This document shows positions 51,501 through 60,000 of a stretch of 64,000 nt of DNA, piece by piece (positions within the stretch are counted from its first letter, which is position 1; the number at the start of each line of letters is the position of its first letter). The notes under the pieces were generated by a model. It was not told the DNA's origin. It made no database searches and was given only the letters and a program-made list of their open reading frames with translations. Position numbers and translations under genes: made by a program. Source of the DNA: a bacterium (lineage in GTDB: Bacteria; Armatimonadota; Zipacnadia; Zipacnadales; UBA11051); contig JAJFUB010000013.1 of the NCBI GenBank assembly GCA_021372615.1, positions 1-64,000 of the forward strand, given 5' to 3'.

Positions 51501-52832
51501 GGCCTGGTACAGGCCCATCTTGAGGTGCAGGCGAGTGGTGCCGGGGGCGGGGTTGAAGTCGTGGGTGTACTGTTTCCAGGGAGTGGTCCCGCGGGCCACG
51601 CCGAAGTCGCGCCACTGCACTAGCTTGTCGCCGGCATATTCGTACACCGCGAGGTAGGCCATGCCGGTGCCGGTGACGCTGTCGCTGCGCATCCAGCCGC
51701 TCACGCGGCAGGCTCCCCCCTTGGGCGGAGGCATGTCGAGGTACCAGCGTTGCTCGTGGCGCCTGTCGGCCGGCACGACCACCCGGGCGCAGGCATGACC
51801 CTCCTGCGGCTGTTCACTGACGATTGTGCAACTCGTGCCGTCGCGCCGCCAGGTGGCATCGAGTGCGGTGCCGCCGATGGGGGCGGCATCGGTCGCGCGC
51901 TCGAAGCCGCCGTCGGGCAAGACGGTGTGCTTCAAGGCCTCCTCGACCTGCGCGGCCAGGACGTCCTTCTCCTCCACCCAACGCCCATCTTGCTGCAGCA
52001 GCAGACGGTTGAAGGCGTAGCCGCCAGTGGAGATGAAGCTGCCGCCCAGGTGCAGGTAGTCAATCAGTGCCCGGCGGGCGACTGCCGGGAAGGAGGCACC
52101 GCACGGTAGGGCGACGAGAGCGTAGTGCCGGGGCTGCAGCCGTCGCCGGTCAGCCATCTCAGCCGCCGACAGATACTCGACGCGCAGCCCCGCCTGCCCC
52201 AGCAGCTTTCCGAGGCGCTCGGGGCTGGAGGCAGCGCCCGTGGCAGGCAGGCCCGGCTCCCGCAGGATGGCCGCGGTGGGCTCAGCCGGCCTGCCGCCCA
52301 GGGACGACTGCGCGACCTCCTCGATGGCCATCGCCCGGTTCCCCGGCACCAGCGTCCAGTTGTCGAACCAGGCGGTGCCAGAGGCGTTGTAGACGCCGCA
52401 GCGCAGGCTGATCGTCGCCGCCTGTGGCGCCAGCGCGAACGTCCACGCGAAGCGCCGCCAGTCCTGCGTGCCGGTGACCTGTCCGAAGTCGTGGTAGGCC
52501 GCCAGGTTACCCGCAGCGTCTAGCTGGTAGACCGCCACATAGGCATACCCGGGGCCGCCGGTAGGCACGACGTTCTCGGCGCGGACGTCGCACGCGACTG
52601 AGAACGTACCGCTGAGGCCGTCGGTGGGGATCTCCTGGCTGGCGCTGCGGCCGCCGGGGACCTCCAGGCACATGCCGCCCCCGGCTCGGGGCACCCGCCG
52701 CGCCCCGGCCGACAGGGACCACAGGGGGGCGCCCTCGAAGTCGCCGTTGAGCACCAGCGACTCGGGTTTGTCCTGCGCGAGCAGCAGGCCGGCAGCCATC
52801 AACAGCAGAATAGGGATAGCAAAGTGTCGCAT
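48480..52832 (-). CDS. Large secreted GH42/GH5-like glycosidase with carbohydrate-binding modules
   Basis: A 1450-aa exported protein. ATG 52832 follows GGAGGG and gives the signal peptide MRHFAIPILLLMAAGLLLAQ; the frame open to 53771 overlaps the divergent GH2 gene and is not used. Two related CBM-like sandwiches occur near residues 25-150 and 310-470 (each starts NGDFE or DGGFE and ends in TAWFDN(W/L)). An alpha/beta domain lies between them. The catalytic barrel spans about 680-1010, then a beta-galactosidase-type alpha/beta domain with TELCGVEHV. The likely nucleophile is Glu in SVSLGEYGVKTH. At the position of the acid/base Asn-Glu I read YYLNGDFQL, so that Glu may be missing. The substrate is probably a beta-galactan or similar. 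Confidence 0.82.
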   Translation of the reverse strand: MRHFAIPILLLMAAGLLLAQDKPESLVLNGDFEGAPLWSLSAGARRVPRAGGGMCLEVPGGRSASQEIPTDGLSGTFSVACDVRAENVVPTGGPGYAYVAVYQLDAAGNLAAYHDFGQVTGTQDWRRFAWTFALAPQAATISLRCGVYNASGTAWFDNWTLVPGNRAMAIEEVAQSSLGGRPAEPTAAILREPGLPATGAASSPERLGKLLGQAGLRVEYLSAAEMADRRRLQPRHYALVALPCGASFPAVARRALIDYLHLGGSFISTGGYAFNRLLLQQDGRWVEEKDVLAAQVEEALKHTVLPDGGFERATDAAPIGGTALDATWRRDGTSCTIVSEQPQEGHACARVVVPADRRHEQRWYLDMPPPKGGACRVSGWMRSDSVTGTGMAYLAVYEYAGDKLVQWRDFGVARGTTPWKQYTHDFNPAPGTTRLHLKMGLYQASGTAWFDNLRLSVLGDAKPTPMSTATGRPGDGLGVAPSQIGAFDASFPLRRVARLQPGAEQYLFPTGGSLTAPLSGWAAAGVQGYDNARWVELLEGRDRFGRPRGAAGALMLHYNGYFSGSMWAFFGVENRDLFDGTSPWLDTGLVNTARFIARGLFLRNLKTDLALYRQGEPVKYQVAVQNQGTSPQTCDVNVLIYRDGGRTPDGAAAWRVTVPAGGSEVVEGTWSPKEFASDLYQVRVRLLQDRQPLDAMASGFMVQSPQAIAKGPELRFHDNYLHLGGQPLFVFGSDTYSNSYRSACENPWTWHLDHVAARDFGFNLYENLQFVNPGWTYSEADWRQFEAMAQSCQREGLVFMPCQLCGHDVAIGDKALEQQANECQAYAEHMRPYPGLLYYLNGDFQLTRKDTENLTALWNGWLGDKYGSAGTLKASWGDEMYGEWGKLAYPPPPAAGWASTRAADVARFEVGLTRRWVQRHVQAIRARDTDHPITSEYYQQPYGGLDLILSIGDQDLSNIGYFRLPNEDIEYLPLHLRLNDLRVRGKSVSLGEYGVKTHPAWSVENGAGGYHIVRTEEQQKELFMAVACYGLAMGASKVQNWCLRDASENCFPWGVFYPNGRVPKDVAYWHRNLSLVWRFLRPKYVPAEVTVLQPDSLRLGNQSQLAVTAVFSSFRTLLGLSANFNVLNEQNADALTPATKLLIWPAPYCPDDQTYQRVLQWVRQGGKLLVTGDLSYNWDRKRTRAARLTELCGVEHVRELAAPPQRGPEAQRATPNGQDVDLRPCLEARPTTARVLGVGVYRNKVGAGEVTYCADPLELDATSEGKTTLAALYASVLPAPNTSPGELLPAQCECHTISQPLQGGGTFMLKYPLAPLPGDSIRYPAFRATDVAGQAVAVSMPPSQASDAHVMILSLDRRPVPQARALLVAPLSAGKLPRLADSTLREPVLVLGDLENGKWHTLETRPGAQAVVLDEDTMTCLILVCEKAEVSKWTALVEQAATRPWEVKGY

Positions 52833-52910
52833 CTTCGTCCCTCCGGGTCGCTGAGCTGGTGCTAGCCGGCTATTCGCCGCCGCTCGCCGGAGGCCTCCGA
52901 GGAGGAACCC

Positions 52911-55900
52911 ATGCGTACCACGGCACTCGTCCTCGCGTCTCTCGTCACGCTCTCCGCCAGCATCTGCGCGCAGCCGCGCCAGTCGCTGGACCTGGGTGGG
53001 GAGTGGGAGTTCGTCAAGGTCAAGAACCTTGCCGATGGCCCGCCGGCCGAAGGGTGGGCGAAGAAGACGGTCCCCGGCGTGATTGGCGGCGTGGACTACG
53101 AGCGCGCCTGGTTCCGCCGCGACTTCACCATCCCCGCTGCGATGCAGGGCAGCCGCATCACGATCCACTTCGGGGGCGTGAAGTGGAACAGCGTCGTGCG
53201 CGTGAACGGCCGGCAGGTCGGTGGGCACTATGGCGGCTACGAGCCCTTCACAGTGGACATCACGGACGTCGCTCGGGTCGGTGAAGCCAACCGTCTCGAG
53301 CTGGGCTGCCATGACTGGACCGGGGTGTTCGTTGACCATGAGACGGACTTCTCGGTGCTCAAGCAGCGCCCGGCCGATCCGCGCGACCTGCCCCGCGACA
53401 AGATACTCTCTCCCGTCGGCGGTCGCGTCTCCGACTACGGGCCCTGGGATCGCATCACGCTGCAGTCTCACCCCGCCATCTACGTCAGAGACCTGTTCAT
53501 CAAGCCTTCGGTGCGGCAGAAGAAGCTGACGGTGGAGTACGTACTGGCCAATGAGACGGCGGCGGCGACGACGGTGTCGCTGACTGCTGCCGCCGAGGGC
53601 TACACCGGGCTTGGCCCGCCGAGGCAGATCGGGGTTCCCGCAGGAGGTGAAGCCAAGGCCACAGTCGAGGCCGCTTGGGCTGACCCGCATCTGTGGTCGC
53701 CCGAGGACCCGTTCCGCTATGGCCTCATGACAGCCCTCTACCAGGACGGGAAACGCGTGGATGAGTTGCACACCCGCTTCGGCTTCCGCGAGTTCTGGGT
53801 CGAGGGTCCGCGCTTCTATCTCAACGGCTCACGCATCAACCTGCTCGCGACCTCGTGGTGGCCCGAGATCGGCGTGACGGCTGACTATGTGCGGCAGCGA
53901 CTGCAGGCCATCAAGCGTGCGAACTGCGTGGTCTTCCGCACCCACACCCAGCCGTGGCCGGAGGTCTGGTACGAGGTGGCCGATGAGGTCGGCCTGCTGA
54001 TGATCCCCGAAGGCCCGGTCTGGAACGACCGGGAGACGTACCGCATCAACGACCCGAAGTTCTGGGAGAACTACGCCACGGCGCTCAGGGCGATGGCGGA
54101 CCGCGACAAGAACAAGCCCTCGGTCATCATGTACAGCCTCGAGAATGAGTTCTACGGTGGGCGACTGAAGCAAGGGACGCCGGCGGCGCAGGAGCTGGCG
54201 CGCATGGGCCAACTGATGAAGCAGTGGGACCCGACGCGGCCGATCTACTACGAGTCCGATGGCGACCCGGGCGGCGTGGCGGACGCCGTCGGTCTGCACT
54301 ACCCACATGAGTACCCGGACTACACGCAGTGGCCCAACACTGCCTACTGGATGGACCAGCCACTGCTCAACAAGTTCTTTGCCCCGACCGATGAAGCCGC
54401 GAAGAACTGGGTGTGGGACCGCACGAAGCCCGTCTACATCGGCGAGTTCCTCTGGATCCCGTCGTCCGACCCGTCGTGGGATACGGTCTTCCACGGGGAT
54501 GAAGCCTACCTCGACTACCATCGCTATCATGTGCAGGCCAAGGCCGACTCGTGGCGCATGGCAATCCAGGCCTATCGGCACTATGAGGTCGGCGGCATCT
54601 CGCCCTGGACGATGGTGGAGGGTGGGGCGCTGGACGACAGCAACGCCATGTACGTCGCCCAGCAGTACGCCATGCAGCACTTGGCGGCCTACGTGCGCGA
54701 GTACGACCACAGCTTCTACAGCGAGGAGAAGGTCACGCGCACGGCCGACGTGTACAACGACATTCTGCAGTCGTCGAAGCTGACGGTCCAGTGGGCGCTC
54801 GTGGACGCCGCAGGGCGGGGTGTCGGCGAAGCCGACAGGAACCCCGCCGGGACGGTCCTCGACATGAAGCCCGGCGAGCGGAAGGAGATCACCTTCACCG
54901 TCCCACTGCCACAAGTGACGGAGCGCCGGCAGGTCGCCCTGCGTCTGCGCATCGAGCGCGAAGGCAAGGTCGTCTTCGAGGACACGAAGCCATGGTCCGT
55001 CTTCCCGCCGCTGAAGCTGCAGGCCACCGTACCGGTAGGGCTCTATGACCCGCCCGGGAAGCTGGCTCCGAAGCTACAGCGGGCCGGCCTGACCACAGAG
55101 AGCGTGGCCAATCTCGGCCGTGTGCCGCCGGGCGTGAAGCTGCTGATCGTGGCGCCCGGGGCGCTGCAGCAGGCCGAGCCGAAGCCGCCCCGGATCGGCG
55201 AGAAGCGGGAAGGATCGGGGCGCCTGCTGGACTATGTGCGCGGCGGCGGTCGGGTGCTCGCGTTGGAGCAGATGGACTACCCCCCTGGCGTGACGCCGGC
55301 GGCCCTGTCGGAGCATGCCTCGACCATGACCTTCCCCCAGGTGCCCAACCACCCGCTGCTGAGAGGGGTGCGGCCGGATGACCTCAAGTGGTGGCGGCCT
55401 GACAACCTCGTGAGCATGGCTGAGATCGTCCGCCCGACGCAGGGCGGCGCGCGGGCCATCGTCGTCTCCGGCAGCCGCACCGGCCTATCCCACGCACCGC
55501 TGCTGGAGTTGACGCTCGGGCGAGGCACGCTGGTGATGTCGCAGTTGCGGATCGGCGAACGGCTGGGCGTGGAGCCGGTTGCAGGGATCATCCTGCAGAA
55601 CGCGCTGGACTACCTCGCCGATGTCAACCCGAGTACGGTAGCAACTGCGCTATACTGCCAGGACCAGCAGACGCGCGAGGCTCTCCAGGGGCTGGGTCTG
55701 CAGGCGACGGACATCACCGCGGCGCCATCCCAGTCCGACTGGCCCGTGATCGCGCTGCTGGTCGCTTGCCACCCGATCACGGGGCTCGAGCCCTGCCTGC
55801 CACAACTGCAGGCGCTGCTGCAGCGCGGCGGGACGATCCTGCTGCACGGTCTGGAGCCGGGAGAACTGCACGAGTTGAGGAGCCTGCTGCCCACGGAAGT

Positions 55901-57032
55901 GAAGCTCGCGACCTACCATGGCGCTGCAACGAGACTGCCGGGGGCCGGGCCTCTTTCGGACTTCTTCGCCAACGAGGACCTCTACTGGCTGGGCCGGTCC
56001 ACGGCTGTGCACTCATGGGCGACACGGCCGCGCGCGACCGACATGACAAGTGCAGTGGTGTCGCGCGGGTCAGTGGGCAAGACAGCTACGGAGTACAGCC
56101 ACACAGCGATGACCGTGGCCGGGGCCTATGCCGCGGACCGCCCCGAAGGTGCCGTTCTACCCAGCGGCGGCAGCACGGCGACAGCGCATGTGGATATCCC
56201 GACGGACGGCGCTTACGTCCTCGGTGTTGTGGCAGGCGGCAGCATCGCGGCGGGCGAGTGGCCGGCTGGCAGTGTGCTCGTGGACGGCCAGACCGTCGGC
56301 GAGTTCGCCTGCCAGAAGGGAGAGTTCGACACCTATGCCCTTCCCGCCGACCTGAAGGCCGGGAAGCGCGAGGTGACGATCCGCTTCACCAACGACATGT
56401 ACGATGAGGCCAACAAGCAGGACCGCAATCTGCTCGTGAAGGCGTTGCTGGTTGCTCCGGACGACCGGGCTCGTGAAGTCACGTTCCTGACGTCGCCGCC
56501 GGCGCTGGCGGTGGTCAAGGCAGGGCCAGGGAGGGTCGTGCTCGACTGCATCAACTGGGATAGGACGCAGAGCAACACTGAGAAGGCCACGCGGTACGTC
56601 GCCGGTCTACTGACGGGGCTGGGAGCACCCTTCGAGCCGGTGGGGGCGGGGACGGTTCTGGACCTGAACAGCTTCACGCCACAGCCGGATCTGCCATGGT
56701 TCCGGCATGAGGGTGGCGGTCTGTACATGGGGGCCGCCGGCTACGTACGGGGTGACATCGAGTGCGCACGCAGCGGGCTATACGTGATGAGGGTGACGGC
56801 CCGTGGGACGCCGGCGGCGGGCCAGTTCCCGATCGTCGCGGTGGAGATGGACGGTCAGGAGGTCGGCAAGGTCGAACTGAAGAGCGACGGCTGGCGCACC
56901 TACCGACTGCCGATCAAGCTGGCCGAGGGCAAGCACGAGCTGAAGCTGACGTTCACCAACGACATCTACGAGCCACCCGAGGACACCAACCTGTGGATCG
57001 GGCGGGTGGAGGTGGGGGAAGGGCAGGACTGA
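52911..57032 (+). CDS. Large secreted GH2-like glycosidase with two C-terminal CBM modules
   Basis: A 1373-aa exported protein. ATG 52911 follows GAGGAGGAA, and the signal peptide ends in SICAQP near residue 21. Residues 25-330 form the GH2 sugar-binding and sandwich domains. Residues 330-600 are the TIM barrel with acid/base Glu413 (SLENEFYGG) and nucleophile Glu512 (YIGEFLW). Residues 610-720 are a beta domain that contains a palindrome-encoded insert at 635-646 (54814-54848). Residues 730-1030 are an amidotransferase-like region. Two related modules near 1060-1185 and 1260-1372 each carry a calcium-type xylan-binding signature (FTND, then D/N-rich loop, NL). The substrate is probably a beta-galactoside, glucuronide or xylan-type glycan. 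Confidence 0.87.
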   Translation: MRTTALVLASLVTLSASICAQPRQSLDLGGEWEFVKVKNLADGPPAEGWAKKTVPGVIGGVDYERAWFRRDFTIPAAMQGSRITIHFGGVKWNSVVRVNGRQVGGHYGGYEPFTVDITDVARVGEANRLELGCHDWTGVFVDHETDFSVLKQRPADPRDLPRDKILSPVGGRVSDYGPWDRITLQSHPAIYVRDLFIKPSVRQKKLTVEYVLANETAAATTVSLTAAAEGYTGLGPPRQIGVPAGGEAKATVEAAWADPHLWSPEDPFRYGLMTALYQDGKRVDELHTRFGFREFWVEGPRFYLNGSRINLLATSWWPEIGVTADYVRQRLQAIKRANCVVFRTHTQPWPEVWYEVADEVGLLMIPEGPVWNDRETYRINDPKFWENYATALRAMADRDKNKPSVIMYSLENEFYGGRLKQGTPAAQELARMGQLMKQWDPTRPIYYESDGDPGGVADAVGLHYPHEYPDYTQWPNTAYWMDQPLLNKFFAPTDEAAKNWVWDRTKPVYIGEFLWIPSSDPSWDTVFHGDEAYLDYHRYHVQAKADSWRMAIQAYRHYEVGGISPWTMVEGGALDDSNAMYVAQQYAMQHLAAYVREYDHSFYSEEKVTRTADVYNDILQSSKLTVQWALVDAAGRGVGEADRNPAGTVLDMKPGERKEITFTVPLPQVTERRQVALRLRIEREGKVVFEDTKPWSVFPPLKLQATVPVGLYDPPGKLAPKLQRAGLTTESVANLGRVPPGVKLLIVAPGALQQAEPKPPRIGEKREGSGRLLDYVRGGGRVLALEQMDYPPGVTPAALSEHASTMTFPQVPNHPLLRGVRPDDLKWWRPDNLVSMAEIVRPTQGGARAIVVSGSRTGLSHAPLLELTLGRGTLVMSQLRIGERLGVEPVAGIILQNALDYLADVNPSTVATALYCQDQQTREALQGLGLQATDITAAPSQSDWPVIALLVACHPITGLEPCLPQLQALLQRGGTILLHGLEPGELHELRSLLPTEVKLATYHGAATRLPGAGPLSDFFANEDLYWLGRSTAVHSWATRPRATDMTSAVVSRGSVGKTATEYSHTAMTVAGAYAADRPEGAVLPSGGSTATAHVDIPTDGAYVLGVVAGGSIAAGEWPAGSVLVDGQTVGEFACQKGEFDTYALPADLKAGKREVTIRFTNDMYDEANKQDRNLLVKALLVAPDDRAREVTFLTSPPALAVVKAGPGRVVLDCINWDRTQSNTEKATRYVAGLLTGLGAPFEPVGAGTVLDLNSFTPQPDLPWFRHEGGGLYMGAAGYVRGDIECARSGLYVMRVTARGTPAAGQFPIVAVEMDGQEVGKVELKSDGWRTYRLPIKLAEGKHELKLTFTNDIYEPPEDTNLWIGRVEVGEGQD
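54814..54848. repeat. Palindromic repeat family A inside the GH2 coding region
   Basis: This copy equals the reverse complement of positions 25-59 except for one base (29 identical bases from 54811, one mismatch, eight identical bases). The palindrome has outer arms GGCGGGGT and ACCCCGCC and inner arms GTCGGC and GCCGAC around GAA. The 35 bases keep the reading frame and encode about RGVGEADRNPA between two beta strands, an exposed loop. It therefore appears as an in-frame insertion tolerated by the enzyme. Confidence 0.85.
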
Positions 57033-57094
57033 AGAGAGAAGAGCGAAGAGCGAAAAGTGAGGACGGCAGGGCAGAATCCTGTCTCTTCCCTCTT

Positions 57095-60000
57095 CTATCT
57101 TCCATCTCCGGTCTCTGCCTTCCACACCACCGCCCAGTCATTCTCGGTTGTGCCGAGGTCGAGCCTGCCGTTGCCGGCAAGCTCGACGCGCTTCTCCTCG
57201 CCTGTATCCAGGTCCGTGGCTGTTGCGGTCACCTTGACTTCGGGGAGGGCGAACGTCAGGACCAGGGGAGCAGGCTTGCGGTCACGCAGGAACATGTCGC
57301 ACCTGTTGGGCACAGCCCACTCACGGATGCCGGCGAAGTTGCGGATGTAGGCGAGGCCCTGCCCGGTCTGGTCTTGCATCGTCGCGACCTGCCAGCCGGG
57401 GCCCGACGTGCATGGTCCCGCGCCCGGCACCGGCTTGAACTCCTTGAGCGTTGCGGTTGCGGGGTAGCCTGTCGGTTCCATGGTGAAGTCGAAGCTCTCG
57501 CCTCGGCTGCGGTAGTGCTGCGCCAGCCTCCCCATCATCCAGTAGTCTGCCTGGCCCTGGGGTGTGCGGTAGTACTTATCGTCGGTCCAGGGATGGTCCA
57601 CGACGATTCCCGCACTGGCCGGCTGGCGCTGCCAGTGGCTCAGGTCCAGCGTGGCCATGGCCTTGCCGGCTAGACGGAACTGTTCCACCTCGAACCCACG
57701 GGCGTTCCAGAAGAAGCAACCGGGGTTGCCATTCACGAGGCTGTACCAGATGAGGTCACGCATGATGTAACGACGATCGGCATCGCGCTCCTTGGGGTAG
57801 TACCCGAACTCGTCCCCCGCGGTCTCACCGAACATGCACAGGCCAGCCATCCGCCCGTAGGTCGTTAGCACATCAGCCGCCGCCCCGAAGTCGGTCTCGG
57901 CAGAGGTGGAGCCACGGTGCGGGTACAGGTGGTAGGTATAGAAGTCCACCCCGGCGTTCTTGGTCCACCACAGCGGGTCCGCAGTGTTGAGGCCACCGCC
58001 GCCATGGCTGGCGCATATGGGAGTAACCGAGTCGGCCACACGGATTACCCTCGCCATGTGCTGGGCCCACGACTGCGGGCAGTCCACCATCTCGTTCTCG
58101 AACTCCCACGCGAAGAGCTGCGGGTTGTCTTTGAGCAGGCCGACGAGCTGGCGGGTGTACTGGTCCTGGCAGGCCATCACGTCCGGGTCGGTGTACTTCT
58201 CGCCGATGACGCCGATGAGCTTGCGGTCGCGGATGAAACGGCGCTGATAGGGTGGGAGAGCATCCAGGTCCTCGCCCTCGTACTGCGGCAGGCAGAACGT
58301 CTCCAGGGCGCGCTGGTTGTAGTACGCTGGTTTGGTGTAGTCCTCGTGGATCGTTAGCATGAAGCGGATATCATGCTGGCGGGCGAGGTCCATGTAGCGG
58401 AGGACCTTGGCGAACAACGGCATGTTGACCCGACCGATGATGTCCATCGGTTCCATGCCCTGCTTCGTGTGCGCGCGCAGCATAAAGCGCAACCCCGTGA
58501 CGCCCTGGGAAGCCAGGAAGTCCAGCCAGTGGCTGAGTTCCTCCTCGGTCGCGTCCACGAAGGAGACCAGCTTGCGTCCCTCTTCGCCGCCCTCGGGCAG
58601 CCCCACCCAGTTGGCGTAGAAGCCGCCGAGAGGCAGCCAGACAGGGCCGCCCTTCCCCTCGAGGAAGTAGCCGTGAGCGCCGACCACGATGGGATCGGTG
58701 CGCGCCTTGCCGGGTAGCAGGCAGATGGCCGCCGACTCGCCCGTGAGGCCCTGGTCGTCGGTGACGCGGACGCGGTACACCCAGCGCAGGCGCTCGTCGC
58801 CCCGCCAGGAGGCGAAGGCCTTGCCGGTGGTGTCGAGGGAGGTGGTGAGGTCCGCCAGTCTGGCGGACTGGTCGGTACTCCAGGTGAGCTTCCGCTTACC
58901 GGGCACGGGGTTGTCGAACTCGTCCACGAGCTGGGCCGAGACCCTGAGCGGGAGCTTGTCAGGCTTCAGCGCGACGACCTGCGTGGGCGCGACGCGGTAG
59001 TGGTGCGGCGGGCCAGCCTTCGTGCTGACGACGAGCTCGGCCGGCGGCACGCCGCCGTGCGACATGCCGAAGGCGTCGCCCTCGTAGAACTCACGCCAGG
59101 CGTACAGCGTGTCGGCGATGTCGGTGGCGTGCCGGTTGGCCGTGTAGCGCACGGTCAGCTTCCCGGCGGCGTCGGTGAGGCCGCGGCGAGACTGGGGCGT
59201 GATCGCCAGCGAAGGATGAGAGGCGGCAGCGTCAATCATGCCGCCGCGCACATCTGTTAGCCCGACCTCAATCGGCTGGCCACTCACGGGCCTGCCGGCG
59301 CGATCCTTGACGGTGACTGTCACGTCCTGGCTGGAGCCAGCCACGACCCTTAGGTAGGGCCAGGCCGGCAGCCTCATCGTGATCTGCTCGGGCGCACCGG
59401 ACGGGTGGCCGATCGTCTCGACGGCGTTCTGTTCCGTCACCGTCACCGCCAGCAGACGCACCCAGTCAATCTCGATGTGGGCGTCCTGCACGCCCTGGGT
59501 GGGGTCAATGCGGAAGGCCGACAGCACGCCGCGCCAGCGAGCATCATGGCGCAGGTCAATCCGCACGCGCTGCCAGCCTGAGCCGCTGACGACGAAGTTG
59601 TATGACAGCAGACTACTGCTGTTGCCTACCCGGCCGTATAGCTCCCACTTGGCCGAGGGCACGCTCTGCCGGACCTTCATCTCCAGGACGGGGAACTGGT
59701 CGAGGTCAATGGCGACCTTCTGGTGGGTGGCGTCCACCTGACCCCACATGTCGCCCCAGATGAACCAGGGGTCTTGCGCGACGTCGAAGCTGAGGATGCC
59801 TTTCTCCACCTTGCGGTTGCGCAGGAATTCGGGCTTGTTGCCCCACTGGTCAATGCCGCAGACACTGCCGTCCTCGAAGTCCCAGGGTTTGCCGTACGTG
59901 AGGGTGGCATAGTCAGGAACAGGCGGCGGCGCCGGTGTGTCGGTGGCTGGCGCGACGAGGCGCTGTGACGCCAGCGGCTGGGGGAAGGCATAGGTCGCAG

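Noticed and set aside
52833-53771. N-terminal extension of the 1450-aa glycosidase
   Set aside because: It overlaps the GH2 gene, and ATG 52832 starts a signal peptide with a good ribosome-binding site.
57033-57094. Purine-rich tract followed by a CTTCCCTCTTCT stretch as a terminator
   Set aside because: The complementarity is imperfect and widely spaced, and no compact hairpin with a T tract is seen.
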